Source of the DNA: Mycobacterium sp. BK086
GTDB taxonomy: Bacteria > Actinomycetota > Actinomycetes > Mycobacteriales > Mycobacteriaceae
Direction: 5' to 3'
Assembly: GCA_004362315.1 (NCBI GenBank)
Contig: SNWL01000003.1
Span: 1,674,001-1,738,000, forward strand
DNA: 64,000 nt
Positions within the stretch are counted from its first letter, which is position 1, and each line of letters begins with the position of its first letter. Below, one piece after another: positions 36,088 through 44,450 of this stretch. The position numbers and the translations under genes were made by a program. A model generated the notes under the pieces. It was not told where the DNA came from. It did no database searches and saw only the letters and a program-made list of their open reading frames with translations.

Positions 36088-36103
36088 TCGAACACATGTT
36101 CGA
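36088..36103. promoter_or_regulatory. Perfect SOS (LexA) box over the start of the DUF222/HNH gene
   Basis: TCGAAC, ACAT, GTTCGA exactly matches the mycobacterial LexA consensus TCGAAC(N4)GTTCGA. The ATG of the gene (36096-36098) lies in the middle of the box. LexA control of 13E12-family genes is established in M. tuberculosis. Confidence 0.92.
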
Positions 36104-37499
36104 ACAATCGAGCGATCCCGCGCTTCTCGACACTATGCGCCGAGGACAGCGCAGCGAACGGGTCGCGATCGCCGAGCGACTGCTCGCGGCCGGCCGGTTG
36201 TGCCAGCGCCGGATGAAGCAGGCTGACGCGGCTGACCGCGCCCAATGGTGCATCGACAATTGGGAAGCTGTCGCCGCCGAAGTGGCCGCTGAGCTGGGCA
36301 TCAGCCAAGGTCGCGCATCCACCCAGATGGATCGTGGGCTGCAGCTGATCGAGCGGCTACCGAAGTTCGGCGCATTGTTCGCATCCGGTGCGATCGACTA
36401 TCGCATTGTGGTCGCAGCGTTGTTCCGCACCGGCCTGATCATCGATCCCGACATGCTGGCTGCTGTCGACGAGCGCCTGGTACACAGCGCACCGGGCTGG
36501 AACACGCTGTCGGAGAAGAGGATCGCTGAGGTTCTCGATTGGATTGTCTGCGAGCTGGATCCAGACGCGGTGCGTGTCGCGCGAAAGGCCGACGACGACC
36601 GTTACGTCGAGATCTCGCCGGGGCAAGACGGTATGGCCGAGATCTACGCACGGGTTCGCGCGACGGATGCCGCCTCGCTCGACCAACGCCTGGACAAGCT
36701 GTCTGCCACGGTGTGCCGCGACGACCCCCGGACCGCTCGACAACGCCGCGCCGATGCCGTTGGCGCCCTGGGGAGTTCGTCAGCACTGGTCTGCGAATGC
36801 GGTTCCGAAGACTGCCCAGCTCGGTCGGACGCTGCAGACGAACCGAGCCAGATCGTGATCCATGTGCTGGCCGAATCCGACACGGTCGCCGGGGACGGAG
36901 ACGCTCCGGGGCTCTTACCGGGCTACGGCGCGGTCCCCGCCGAAACCGTTCGGACGTTGGCCAAGCGGGCGAAGCTGAGACCGGTTATCGGCGGCAAGGA
37001 GCTCAGCACCGAGCCGCGCTACCGGCCATCGACAGCTCTCGCGGAGTTCATCCGTTGCCGCGATCTGACCTGCCGGTTCCCGGGTTGTGACCGCCCCGCC
37101 TCGGTGGCCGACATCGACCACACGGTGCCGTACCCGTTCGGCCCGACGCATCCGTCGAACCTGAAACTCCTGTGCCGGGTGCATCATCTCCTGAAGACCT
37201 TCTACACGGGCCCCGGCGGCTGGGCTGACCGGCAGTTGCCCGACGGAACAGTGATCTGGACATCCCCCTCGGGGCGCACCTACACCACCAAACCTGGCGG
37301 CTCGCTGTTCTTTCCGCGACTCTTCGCCCCCACCGACGAGCTGAAACTACCCGACACGCCACCACCGGCGCGCGCACCGGGGCGTGGGTTGATGATGCCG
37401 GCCCGCCGGCGGACCCGACTCCAGGAACGATCCGATCGGATCCGCCGGGAACGCGGGCTCAACGAGGCGAGGGCCGCCGCCCATCCACCGCCCTTCTAG
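36096..37499 (+). CDS. DUF222/HNH-endonuclease-domain protein (13E12 repeat family)
   Basis: 467 residues from ATG 36096; the TTG at 36066 is less likely because it would start upstream of the SOS box. DUF222 region (AAGRLCQRRM to AIDYRIVVAALFRTGL, then a long helical part) followed by a C-terminal HNH nuclease: CRDLTCRFPGCDRPA with zinc Cys, VADIDHTVPYPFGPTHPSNLKLLCRVHHLLK with the His-Asn-His residues. Two more Cys pairs lie near 235 (CECGSEDCPA). The family is multicopy in mycobacteria and SOS-induced; its DNA target is not established. Its TAG stop overlaps the -10 of nei2. Arg-rich C-terminus. Confidence 0.88.
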   Translation: MFEQSSDPALLDTMRRGQRSERVAIAERLLAAGRLCQRRMKQADAADRAQWCIDNWEAVAAEVAAELGISQGRASTQMDRGLQLIERLPKFGALFASGAIDYRIVVAALFRTGLIIDPDMLAAVDERLVHSAPGWNTLSEKRIAEVLDWIVCELDPDAVRVARKADDDRYVEISPGQDGMAEIYARVRATDAASLDQRLDKLSATVCRDDPRTARQRRADAVGALGSSSALVCECGSEDCPARSDAADEPSQIVIHVLAESDTVAGDGDAPGLLPGYGAVPAETVRTLAKRAKLRPVIGGKELSTEPRYRPSTALAEFIRCRDLTCRFPGCDRPASVADIDHTVPYPFGPTHPSNLKLLCRVHHLLKTFYTGPGGWADRQLPDGTVIWTSPSGRTYTTKPGGSLFFPRLFAPTDELKLPDTPPPARAPGRGLMMPARRRTRLQERSDRIRRERGLNEARAAAHPPPF

Positions 37500-37502
37500 G
37501 CT
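37497..37502 (+). promoter_or_regulatory. TAGGCT -10 box, leaderless nei2 start
   Basis: TAGGCT ends 6 bases before the nei2 ATG at 37509, and its first three bases are the stop codon of the preceding HNH gene. It predicts a leaderless nei2 transcript in addition to any SOS-driven readthrough from the HNH gene. Confidence 0.55.
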
Positions 37503-37508
37503 GGTGTC

Positions 37509-38276
37509 ATGCCCGAAGGCGACACCGTCTTCCACACCGCGGCCAACCTGCGCGAGGCGCTGGTCGGTAAGACGCTGACGCGCTGCGATATCCGCGTGCC
37601 GCGTTACGCCACGGTGGATCTGACCGGCAACACCGTCGACGAGGTGATCAGCCACGGCAAGCACCTGTTCATCCGGGTCGGCCCAGCCAGCATCCACTCG
37701 CACCTGAAGATGGACGGCAGCTGGCGCGTGAGCCCGAAAGGCAAGCCGCAGCGAAATGCCCACAAGATCCGAATCATCCTGGAAACAGCCGATATTCAGG
37801 CCCTCGGCATCGACCTTGGCATCCTGGAAATTCTCGACCGCGACAACGACGAAGAGGCCGTCGCTCACCTCGGCCCCGATCTTCTCGGCGACGACTGGGA
37901 TCCCGACCGTGCCGCCGCCAATCTGACCAACGACCCCGACCGCCCCATCGCCGCCGCGCTCCTGGACCAACGCAACCTCGCCGGTGTCGGCAACGTCTAC
38001 GCCAACGAACTGTGCTTCATCTTCGGCTGGCTCCCCACCAGCCCGGTCAGCAGCCTCACCGATCCGCTGCGAGTCGTGAAACAGGCACAAAAGATGTTGT
38101 GGGCCAATCGCACCCGCACCAACCGCACCACCACCGGCAACAGCCGACGCGGACAAGAACTCTGGGTCTACGGCCGGGCCGGCGAACCGTGCCGTCGCTG
38201 CGGCACGCCCATCCGCCGAGCCGAATCTTCCGACGAAGACCGGGTCACCTACTGGTGCCCTTCGTGCCAGCGCTGA
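37509..38276 (+). CDS. nei2: Endonuclease VIII-type DNA glycosylase
   Basis: 255 residues of the Fpg/Nei family. After Met removal the N-terminal Pro-Glu-Gly ([17 protein letters not shown]) supplies the catalytic secondary amine and Glu. [11 protein letters not shown], the H2TH segment [23 protein letters not shown], and the C-terminal zinc finger [10 protein letters not shown]...WCPSCQR are all present. It removes oxidised pyrimidines and cleaves at abasic sites. In M. tuberculosis the homologue Rv3297 lies directly after lhr; here three genes come between. The 3' end overlaps the opposing gene by 32 bases. Confidence 0.92.
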   Translation: MPEGDTVFHTAANLREALVGKTLTRCDIRVPRYATVDLTGNTVDEVISHGKHLFIRVGPASIHSHLKMDGSWRVSPKGKPQRNAHKIRIILETADIQALGIDLGILEILDRDNDEEAVAHLGPDLLGDDWDPDRAAANLTNDPDRPIAAALLDQRNLAGVGNVYANELCFIFGWLPTSPVSSLTDPLRVVKQAQKMLWANRTRTNRTTTGNSRRGQELWVYGRAGEPCRRCGTPIRRAESSDEDRVTYWCPSCQR

Positions 38277-38790
38277 CCGGGTGCCCCGCGGCCGCCATTG
38301 CGTCAGCGACCGCCTCCTCGATGCTGTTGATCGTGGAGGTGTCCATCCGAAGGGCCCTGAAGCTCGCCGCGTGCGACAGGGTGATCTCAACGGGCATTCT
38401 GCCGTTGGGGTAGACCACGGCAATCACCACGCCGGTGCCCGCTTCCAGCGCCTCGCCGATCTCGCGGCGCAATCCTGTTCGCAGTTCGTGCTCGGCGATC
38501 GAGGCGATCACGCCGGCTGAAGCCCCGCCGACCAGAACCGACAAGCCGAACGGCGGTAGGAACAGGCCTAGGAGCAGACCCAGGCCGGCGCCGACTCCGA
38601 TAGCGGTACGCCCGTGCCGGTTCTGTGCTTCAACGACTTTCGCCTGACCGTCGTCATCTTTGCCGACCAGCGCGGCGGCTCGTAGCTCCATACCGTGCTT
38701 GATCCGTGCCCCGAGTTCGTTGAAGTCCGTGCGTGCCTCATCGAGATCCGCGTACGCCGCTACCACCACCAGCTGATGATCGTCGTCCAT
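38245..38790 (-). CDS. DUF1269-family membrane-associated protein
   Basis: 181 residues. The N-terminal part ([20 protein letters not shown], then [22 protein letters not shown]) and a central Gly-rich hydrophobic stretch (about 63-95, [25 protein letters not shown]) are those of the DUF1269 family, in which the Gly-zipper probably inserts in membrane. Similar proteins are common among stress-regulated actinobacterial genes, but I see no SigF-type promoter upstream. ATG 38790. Overlaps nei2 by 32 bases, tail to tail. Function unknown. Confidence 0.75.
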   Translation of the reverse strand: MDDDHQLVVVAAYADLDEARTDFNELGARIKHGMELRAAALVGKDDDGQAKVVEAQNRHGRTAIGVGAGLGLLLGLFLPPFGLSVLVGGASAGVIASIAEHELRTGLRREIGEALEAGTGVVIAVVYPNGRMPVEITLSHAASFRALRMDTSTINSIEEAVADAMAAAGHPVSAGTKGTSR

Positions 38791-38822
38791 AGGATCAGCG
38801 TCACGCGGTCCGCGCCGTGCGC

Positions 38823-39689
38823 CTAGGGACTGCAGACCCCGGCCGCGCTGACAAAAGACCGCAACTCCCCGGTCAAAGGATCCTCGAATTCGAGGCGCTG
38901 CGCCACCAGCCGCAGCGGTGCCGAAAAATCATCAGGGGCGACGGAGACCACCCGCGGATAGAGCGGGTCGTTGTCGATCGGCAGCCCCAACGACGCCATG
39001 TGCACCCGCAGCTGATGCGTGCGGCCGGTGCGCGGACTCAGCCGATAGCAACCGGAACCGAGCGACTCCACCAATGTCTCGGCGTTCGGCTCGCCCGGCT
39101 CCTCGAACGCCTGTAACTGACCGCGCTGCTTGATGATTCGGCTACGTACCACCGTCGGTAACTCCACCCCGCATACCGCGGACGACGCCGCCAAGTACGT
39201 TTTGGATACCAGTCCCCGCGCGAACAGCGTCTGATAAGCACCTCGAACCTCGCGGCGCACCGTGAACAACAGCACCCCCGCCGTCAGCCGGTCCAGCCGG
39301 TGCGCCGGACTCAGCTCCGGCAGATCGAGCGACCGACGCAACCGCACCAACGCCGTCTGCGCAACATGCCCGCCGCGCGGCATCGTCGCCAGGAAATGCG
39401 GCTTGTCCACCACCACGATGTCGTCGTCGCGGTAGAGCACCGGGATATCGAACGGCACCACCACCTCGTCCGGAAGCTCCCGGTACAGGAACACAACAGC
39501 GCCGGCCGGCAACACCGTCGACGACGAGATCACCGCGCCGTCGGCATCGACCACCTCACCGGAACGCACCTTGGCCAGCCCGTCCGGGCCAAACCGCCGC
39601 AGAAACTCGTCGGCGACATTGCCACCCTCCAACCGAAGACGCGCCGGCCCGAGACCGTCGCGCACCGGCAGCGGCGGCACACGCCTCAA
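38823..39689 (-). CDS. RluA-family pseudouridine synthase
   Basis: 288 residues. RsuA/RluA-type synthase, converting uridine to pseudouridine in rRNA or tRNA. The catalytic motif is SPAHRLDRLTAGVLLF, with the Asp in HRLDR; DDDIVVVDKPHFLATMPRGG and the closing RTGRTHQLRVHMASLGLPI complete the core. The S4-like N-terminal region is short. Homologue of Rv3300c. The start is uncertain: TTG 39689 overlaps the glpD2 stop (TTGA), and GTG 39680 is four codons in. Target not identifiable. Confidence 0.88.
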   Translation of the reverse strand: MRRVPPLPVRDGLGPARLRLEGGNVADEFLRRFGPDGLAKVRSGEVVDADGAVISSSTVLPAGAVVFLYRELPDEVVVPFDIPVLYRDDDIVVVDKPHFLATMPRGGHVAQTALVRLRRSLDLPELSPAHRLDRLTAGVLLFTVRREVRGAYQTLFARGLVSKTYLAASSAVCGVELPTVVRSRIIKQRGQLQAFEEPGEPNAETLVESLGSGCYRLSPRTGRTHQLRVHMASLGLPIDNDPLYPRVVSVAPDDFSAPLRLVAQRLEFEDPLTGELRSFVSAAGVCSP

Positions 39690-41431
39690 GTAAGGGGCAC
39701 CGGCTCGAGGATCTCGGCCCGCGCCTCGGGCGCCGCGGCCCGCAGCGCGTCGGCCGACTCGTCATCGGGCTGGCGCTGCGACAGCACCTCGGCCTCCACC
39801 CGCGCGATGTACGTCGCCACCTCCCGCGCGCAGTCCGCCTCGCTCCACCCGAGGATCGGCGCGACGATATCGGCGACCTCGGCCGCACAGTCCACGCCGC
39901 GGTGCTGATATTCGATCGAGATCCTCATCCGGCGGGCCAGGATGTCCTCCAGGTGCAGCGCCCCCTCGGCCGCCGCGGCATACGCCGCCTCCACCTTGAG
40001 GTACACCGGCGCGTCGGTGATCGGCTCCAGCAGCTCCGGCTTGTCGGCCGCCAGCTCCAGCACTTCCCCGATCAGCGAGCCGTACCGGTCCAGCAGATGC
40101 CGCACCCGGTAGGGATGCAGGCCGTACCGCGCACCCACACTCTGGGTCTGGTTGATCAGCGCGAAGTACCCGTCGGCGCCCATCAGCGGCACCTTCTCGG
40201 TGATCGACGGCGCCACCCGCGCCGGGATGTACTCGGCCGCGGCGTCGACGGCGTCGTCGGCCATCACCCGATAGGTCGTGTATTTGCCGCCCGCGATGGC
40301 GACCAGCCCCGGCGATGGCACGGCCACCGCATGCTCGCGCGACAGCTTCGAGGTCTCTTCGCTTTCCCCCGCCAGCAGCGGCCGCAGGCCCGCGTACACC
40401 CCGTCGATGTCGTCGTGAGTGAGCGATGTGGCCAGCACGGTGTTGACGTGGCCGAGGATGTAGTCGATATCGGCCTTGGTGGCGGCGGGGTGCGCCAGGT
40501 CGAGGTTCCAGTCGGTGTCGGTGGTGCCGATGATCCAGTGCGTGCCCCACGGAATCACGAACAGCACCGATTTCTCGGTGCGCAGGATGATTGCCACCTC
40601 GGACACGATGCGGTCGCGCGGCACCACAATGTGCACCCCCTTGGACGCGCGGACCCGAAAACGGCCGCGTTCCTTGGACAGCGCCTGGATCTCGTCGGTC
40701 CACACCCCGGTGGCGTTGATCACGACGTGGCCGCGCACATCCTCGACCGAGCCGTCCTCCGAATCCCGGATCGTCACCCCGATCACCCGGTCGCCCTCGC
40801 GGAGCAGCTTCACCACCTGCGTCGAGGTGCGCACCACCGCGCCGTAGTGGGCGGCGGTACGCGCGACGGTCATGGTGTGCCGGGCATCGTCGACGACGGT
40901 GTCGTAATAGCGGATGCCGCCGACCAACGAGCTCCGCTTGAGGCCGGGCGCCAGCCTCAGCGCCCCCGCCTTGGTCAAATGCTTTTGCGGCGGAACGGAT
41001 TTCGCGCCACCCAGTTGGTCGTAGAGGAAGATGCCCGCCGCGATGTAGGGCCGCTCCCAGACGCGCTTGGTCAGCGGGAACAGAAACGGCAGCGGCTTGA
41101 CCAGATGCGGCGCCAGGGTGGTCAGGGACAGCTCGCGCTCGTGCAGCGCCTCACGCACCAGGCCGAACTCCAGCTGCTCGAGGTAGCGCAGCCCGCCGTG
41201 GAACATCTTCGAACTGCGGCTCGAGGTTCCTGAGGCGAAGTCACGCGCCTCGACGAGAGCTACCTTGAGCCCGCGGGTCGCGGCATCCAGTGCGCAGCCC
41301 GCACCGACCACGCCACCGCCGATGACGACGACGTCGAACTGTTCGCTGCCCAACCGCTCCCAGGCGCGCGCACGTTCGGAAGGTCCGAGAAAGGTCTGAC
41401 CGGTGCCCGGTCTAAGGATCGGGTCGCTCAT
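39686..41431 (-). CDS. glpD2: Glycerol-3-phosphate dehydrogenase (FAD)
   Basis: 581 residues. Membrane-associated flavoenzyme oxidising sn-glycerol-3-phosphate to dihydroxyacetone phosphate and passing electrons to quinone. FAD motif DVVVIGGGVVGAGCALDAATRG; substrate loop EARDFASGTSSRSSKMFHGGLRYLEQLEFGLV; DTDWNLDLAHPAATKADIDYIL; and a C-terminal helical domain typical of GlpD/GlpA. Match to Rv3302c by neighbourhood. The lpdA gene ends 9 bases upstream in the same direction, so lpdA, glpD2 and the pseudouridine synthase gene probably share a transcript. The phoY1 gene found here in M. tuberculosis is absent. Confidence 0.93.
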   Translation of the reverse strand: MSDPILRPGTGQTFLGPSERARAWERLGSEQFDVVVIGGGVVGAGCALDAATRGLKVALVEARDFASGTSSRSSKMFHGGLRYLEQLEFGLVREALHERELSLTTLAPHLVKPLPFLFPLTKRVWERPYIAAGIFLYDQLGGAKSVPPQKHLTKAGALRLAPGLKRSSLVGGIRYYDTVVDDARHTMTVARTAAHYGAVVRTSTQVVKLLREGDRVIGVTIRDSEDGSVEDVRGHVVINATGVWTDEIQALSKERGRFRVRASKGVHIVVPRDRIVSEVAIILRTEKSVLFVIPWGTHWIIGTTDTDWNLDLAHPAATKADIDYILGHVNTVLATSLTHDDIDGVYAGLRPLLAGESEETSKLSREHAVAVPSPGLVAIAGGKYTTYRVMADDAVDAAAEYIPARVAPSITEKVPLMGADGYFALINQTQSVGARYGLHPYRVRHLLDRYGSLIGEVLELAADKPELLEPITDAPVYLKVEAAYAAAAEGALHLEDILARRMRISIEYQHRGVDCAAEVADIVAPILGWSEADCAREVATYIARVEAEVLSQRQPDDESADALRAAAPEARAEILEPVPLT

Positions 41432-41440
41432 AGGCCCAGG

Positions 41441-42844
41441 CTAGTCGAGATCGTCGTGCGCCATGAGGCGGCGCGCAGCCTCGACGATCGACCCCGACAA
41501 CGACGGGTAGACCGACAGCGTCTGGGCCAGATCGGTCACCGAGATGCGGTTTTGTACCGCCAGGGCGATCGGGAGAATGAGTTCGGAGGCGATCGGGGCC
41601 ACCACCACCCCGCCGATGACGACGCCGGTGGCCGGCCGGCAGAAGATCTTCACGAAGCCCCGGGTGAGCAGGGACATCTTGGCCCGTGCGTTGGTGTTCA
41701 GCGGCAGCATGATCGTGCGGGCCGGGACCGAACCGCTGTCGATCGCGGTTTGCGGGACCCCGACGGCCGCGATCTCAGGCCTGGTGAAGGTGGCCGAGGC
41801 CACCGTGCGCAGCCGGATCGGCGCCACGCCCTCGCCCAGTGCGTGATACATCGCGATCCGGCCCTGCATCGCCGCCACCGAGGCCAGCAGCAGCAGGCCG
41901 GTGCAGTCACCGGCGGCGTAGATGCCCGAGGCCGACGTCCGGGATACCCGGTCGACCGGGATGTAGTTGCCCGGCCCGAGCTCGACACCGACCCGCTCGA
42001 GCCCCAGACCAGCGGTATTGGGCACCGAGCCGACGGTCATCAGCGCGTGGCTGCCCTCGACGACGCGGCCGTCGGCCATCGTGACCTTGACCCCGGTCTC
42101 GGTCCGCACCACCGACTGCGCCCTGGCGTTCTTGATCAGCGTCACGCCGCGCTCGGCGAACACCTCCTCCAGGACGGCTGCGGCGTCGCTGTCCTCGTGC
42201 GGAAGGATCTGGTCGCGGCTGGCCACCACCGTCACCGTGACACCCAGCTCGGTGTAGGCGTTGCAGAACTCGGCGCCGGTGACGCCGGAGCCGACGATGA
42301 TCAGGTGTTCGGGCAGCTCAGGGAGGTCGTAAAGCTGCCGCCAGGTCAGGATCCGCACGCCGTCGGGCTCGGCGTTCGGCAGCACTCGAGGGCTCGCGCC
42401 GGTGGCGATCAGCACCACGTCGGCCTTGAGGATCCCGGTCTGGCCGTGGGCCGTCGTCACCTGGACGCGGTGGTGGGCCATGCCCGGCACGGCGTCGATC
42501 AGCTCGCCGCGGCCCTGCACCACGTTGACCTTTTCGCGCAGCAGGTTCGTTCCGATATCGGCAGACTGTGACCGCGCCAGCGTCTTCACACGGTTGTTGA
42601 TCTGCGGCAACGAAATCTTGGCGTCGTCGATGCCGATCTCGAAACCGAGGCCCGACGCGCGGCGCAGTTCGGTGCGCACGCCCGTCGAGGCGATGAACGT
42701 CTTGGACGGCACGCAGTCGAAGAGGACGCAGGCTCCGCCGATTCCGTCGGAGTCCACGACGGTGACCTCGGCCCGTCCCGCGGCGACCAGTGCCGCCTCG
42801 TAACCGGCCGGCCCTCCCCCGATGATCACGATCCGCGTCGTCAC
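41441..42844 (-). CDS. lpdA: Flavoprotein disulfide reductase LpdA
   Basis: 467 residues from GTG 42844; the further upstream frame runs antisense to the neighbour. FAD motif RIVIIGGGPAGYEAALVAAG, then GGACVLFDCVPSKTF with Cys39 and Cys44 (CxxxxC) and the NAD(P) motif LIIVGSGVTGAEF, FAD site SGIYAAGDCTGL. The C-terminal dimer domain lacks the HPxxxE catalytic dyad; at that point it reads YPSLSGSI. Rv3303c, the M. tuberculosis homologue, lacks one of these Cys and the His-Glu pair and acts as an NAD(P)H-quinone reductase. Here the Cys pair looks complete but the dyad is missing. Likely quinone reductase; true lipoamide activity is doubtful. Confidence 0.9.
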   Translation of the reverse strand: MTTRIVIIGGGPAGYEAALVAAGRAEVTVVDSDGIGGACVLFDCVPSKTFIASTGVRTELRRASGLGFEIGIDDAKISLPQINNRVKTLARSQSADIGTNLLREKVNVVQGRGELIDAVPGMAHHRVQVTTAHGQTGILKADVVLIATGASPRVLPNAEPDGVRILTWRQLYDLPELPEHLIIVGSGVTGAEFCNAYTELGVTVTVVASRDQILPHEDSDAAAVLEEVFAERGVTLIKNARAQSVVRTETGVKVTMADGRVVEGSHALMTVGSVPNTAGLGLERVGVELGPGNYIPVDRVSRTSASGIYAAGDCTGLLLLASVAAMQGRIAMYHALGEGVAPIRLRTVASATFTRPEIAAVGVPQTAIDSGSVPARTIMLPLNTNARAKMSLLTRGFVKIFCRPATGVVIGGVVVAPIASELILPIALAVQNRISVTDLAQTLSVYPSLSGSIVEAARRLMAHDDLD

Positions 42845-42895
42845 GGGCCTTAGCCTAATCACCGGAGTCGCTGCGCTCCCGGCGACAGGACGCTC

Positions 42896-42901
42896 TAGGC
42901 T
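42896..42901 (+). promoter_or_regulatory. TAGGCT -10 box, leaderless start
   Basis: TAGGCT ends 6 bases before the GTG at 42908, predicting a leaderless transcript for the cyclotransferase-like gene. The intergenic space to the divergent lpdA is 63 bases. Confidence 0.55.
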
Positions 42902-42907
42902 TTCCCC

Positions 42908-43390
42908 GTGCCGCTCTATGCCGCCTACGGGTCCAACATGCATCCCGAGCAGATGCTGGAGCGCGCGCCGCATTCCCCGATGGCAGGCACCGGCTGGTTG
43001 CACGGCTGGCGGCTCACCTTCGCCGGCGAGGACATCGGCTGGGAGGGCGCACTGGCGACCCTGGTCGAGGACCCCGATTCCAAGGTGTTCGTGGTGCTCT
43101 ACGACATGACCACCGCCGACGAGCAGAACCTGGACCGCTGGGAAGGTTCGGAGCTGGGCTTCCACAAGAAGATCAGATGCCGCATCGAATGCGAATCGAC
43201 CGACACCACAAACGATCCCGTGCTCGCCTGGCTGTACGTCCTGGATGCCTGGGAGGGCGGACTACCCTCGGCGCGCTACATCGGCGTGATGGCCGACGCC
43301 GCCGAGATCGCCGGTGCGCCACCCGAATACGTGCACGACCTGCGCACCCGCCCGGCAAGTAATGTCGGCCCGGGCACCGGCGGCGACTAG
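42908..43390 (+). CDS. Gamma-glutamylcyclotransferase-like protein (Rv3304 homologue)
   Basis: 160 residues of the AIG2/GGCT fold. The diagnostic AAYGSNMHPEQMLERAP (substrate loop) stands at the N-terminus, and VVLYDMTTADEQNLDRWEG holds the usual catalytic Glu. These enzymes release 5-oxoproline from gamma-glutamyl compounds; the true substrate of this branch is not known. GTG start with TAGGCT -10. Homologue of the gene between lpdA and amiA1 in M. tuberculosis. It ends 57 bases before the DUF559 gene, facing it. Confidence 0.85.
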   Translation: MPLYAAYGSNMHPEQMLERAPHSPMAGTGWLHGWRLTFAGEDIGWEGALATLVEDPDSKVFVVLYDMTTADEQNLDRWEGSELGFHKKIRCRIECESTDTTNDPVLAWLYVLDAWEGGLPSARYIGVMADAAEIAGAPPEYVHDLRTRPASNVGPGTGGD

Positions 43391-43403
43391 CTCTCCTGTG
43401 CAT

Positions 43404-43455
43404 GAGCGTGCGTGTCGGTGCAGAGACACGCCGCCGCAGCGCACACTTCACGCAC
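43404..43455. repeat. Left copy of a 52-bp imperfect inverted repeat
   Basis: This segment and 44394-44445 are inverted copies: 41 of 52 positions agree by hand alignment. The outer 13 bases (GAGCGTGCGTGTC), a GACACGCCG block and an inner TTCACGCAC block are identical. Inside each copy GCGTGTC and GACACGC form a 7-bp hairpin with an 8-base loop (43410-43431 here). The repeat runs into the last codons of the DUF559 gene. Confidence 0.8.
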
Positions 43456-44335
43456 ACTCGCGCGCCACAAGGTGCGCGTTGATGCGCTTGACGAGCAGAC
43501 CGGGCGCGCGACGCACGTCGTCGACGACGATCGGCACGACCATCCACCCCAGATCTTGCAGCGCAGCCAGTTTCTCCCGGTCGCGGCGCAACGCATTCGC
43601 CCCGACGTGCCATTCACCACTGTCATACTCGGCAGCAACCCTGTGGTCGGGCCATGCGAAATCGAGTCTTCGCAACCGCCCTCGCGCGTCGACGATCCCA
43701 TGCTGCAGTACCGGCATCGGCAGGCCGCCGTCGATCATGACGAGGCGGGCCTCGCTCTCCATCGGTGATTCGGCTCGTCCGTCAACCAGCGGAAGCAGGT
43801 GGCGGACTTTCACAATGCCGCGCCGTCCCTGTTGCAATGCAACGGCTCGCGACAACTCCGACAGGTTGCACTGCCCGGAGCGGAGCGCGGCGTCGAGTGT
43901 GGCGAGCGCTCTTGGGCGACGCAATGTTCGGGCCACCTCTACCGCCGTCCACGCCGGGCCCGTAGCCGGACGGGCCGACACCATGACCATCGGCGCACCC
44001 TCTCGGCGGTGTACGACGAGCCCATCGGCCGGCCGCAACTGGTGCCCAATGGGATTCAGCACATGCAAAGCAGCGTCGCCCTCGGTGTCGAAGCCGTAGA
44101 GGCCCGCCGCAGTGGCCATGCAGACGACGACGGTCTCACCGCAAGTCAAGTCGAGACCCCTCAGTTTGCGCGCCGTGTCGGCGGCACCGAAGCCGTAGAT
44201 CCCTCGCCAAATACGTTCCACAGTCGTGGATTCCAACAACATCTCAAGGTTGCGTCGACTCACGACCGCAAGGATCTGCTCGGCGGTCGCGACGCCGCCC
44301 TGCCTTTCGAACAGCGCAACCAGCCCTTCATGCAC
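43448..44335 (-). CDS. DUF559-type (PD-(D/E)xK) protein with AbiEi-like N-terminus
   Basis: 295 residues. The N-terminus (ALFERQGGVATAEQILAVVSRRNLEMLLE) looks like the AbiEi winged-helix antitoxin head; the middle is the usual mycobacterial linker; the C-terminal 110 residues have the restriction-endonuclease-like DUF559 core with ESEARLVMIDGGL, RRLDFAWPDHRVAAEYDSGEWH, and REKLAALQDLGW. Asp (LDFAW) and Glu (AEYD) in place of PD-ExK suggest a nuclease fold. No toxin gene of AbiEii type is next to it. It sits between the two arms of an inverted repeat and is absent at this place in M. tuberculosis. ATG 44335. Function unknown. Confidence 0.75.
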   Translation of the reverse strand: MHEGLVALFERQGGVATAEQILAVVSRRNLEMLLESTTVERIWRGIYGFGAADTARKLRGLDLTCGETVVVCMATAAGLYGFDTEGDAALHVLNPIGHQLRPADGLVVHRREGAPMVMVSARPATGPAWTAVEVARTLRRPRALATLDAALRSGQCNLSELSRAVALQQGRRGIVKVRHLLPLVDGRAESPMESEARLVMIDGGLPMPVLQHGIVDARGRLRRLDFAWPDHRVAAEYDSGEWHVGANALRRDREKLAALQDLGWMVVPIVVDDVRRAPGLLVKRINAHLVARECA

Positions 44336-44393
44336 ACGCGTGATGCTGCACGGTCATCGCGCGATCAGAAAGTCAGCCCTGTGGACAACGAGA

Positions 44394-44445
44394 GTGCGTG
44401 AACTGCGCACCGATACGGCGTGTCACTGTGCAGACACGCACGCTC
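44394..44445. repeat. Right copy of a 52-bp imperfect inverted repeat
   Basis: Inverted partner of 43404-43455 (41 of 52 matching). Hairpin GCGTGTC-N8-GACACGC at 44418-44439. It ends 6 bases before the galE stop, on the far side of the DUF559 promoter region. No clear target-site duplication flanks the pair. Confidence 0.8.
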
Positions 44446-44450
44446 GCGGA

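Noticed and set aside
36066-36095. Upstream TTG as start of the DUF222/HNH gene
   Set aside because: It would place the SOS box inside the coding region with no ribosome-binding site; ATG 36096 within the box fits the known arrangement of LexA-controlled family members.
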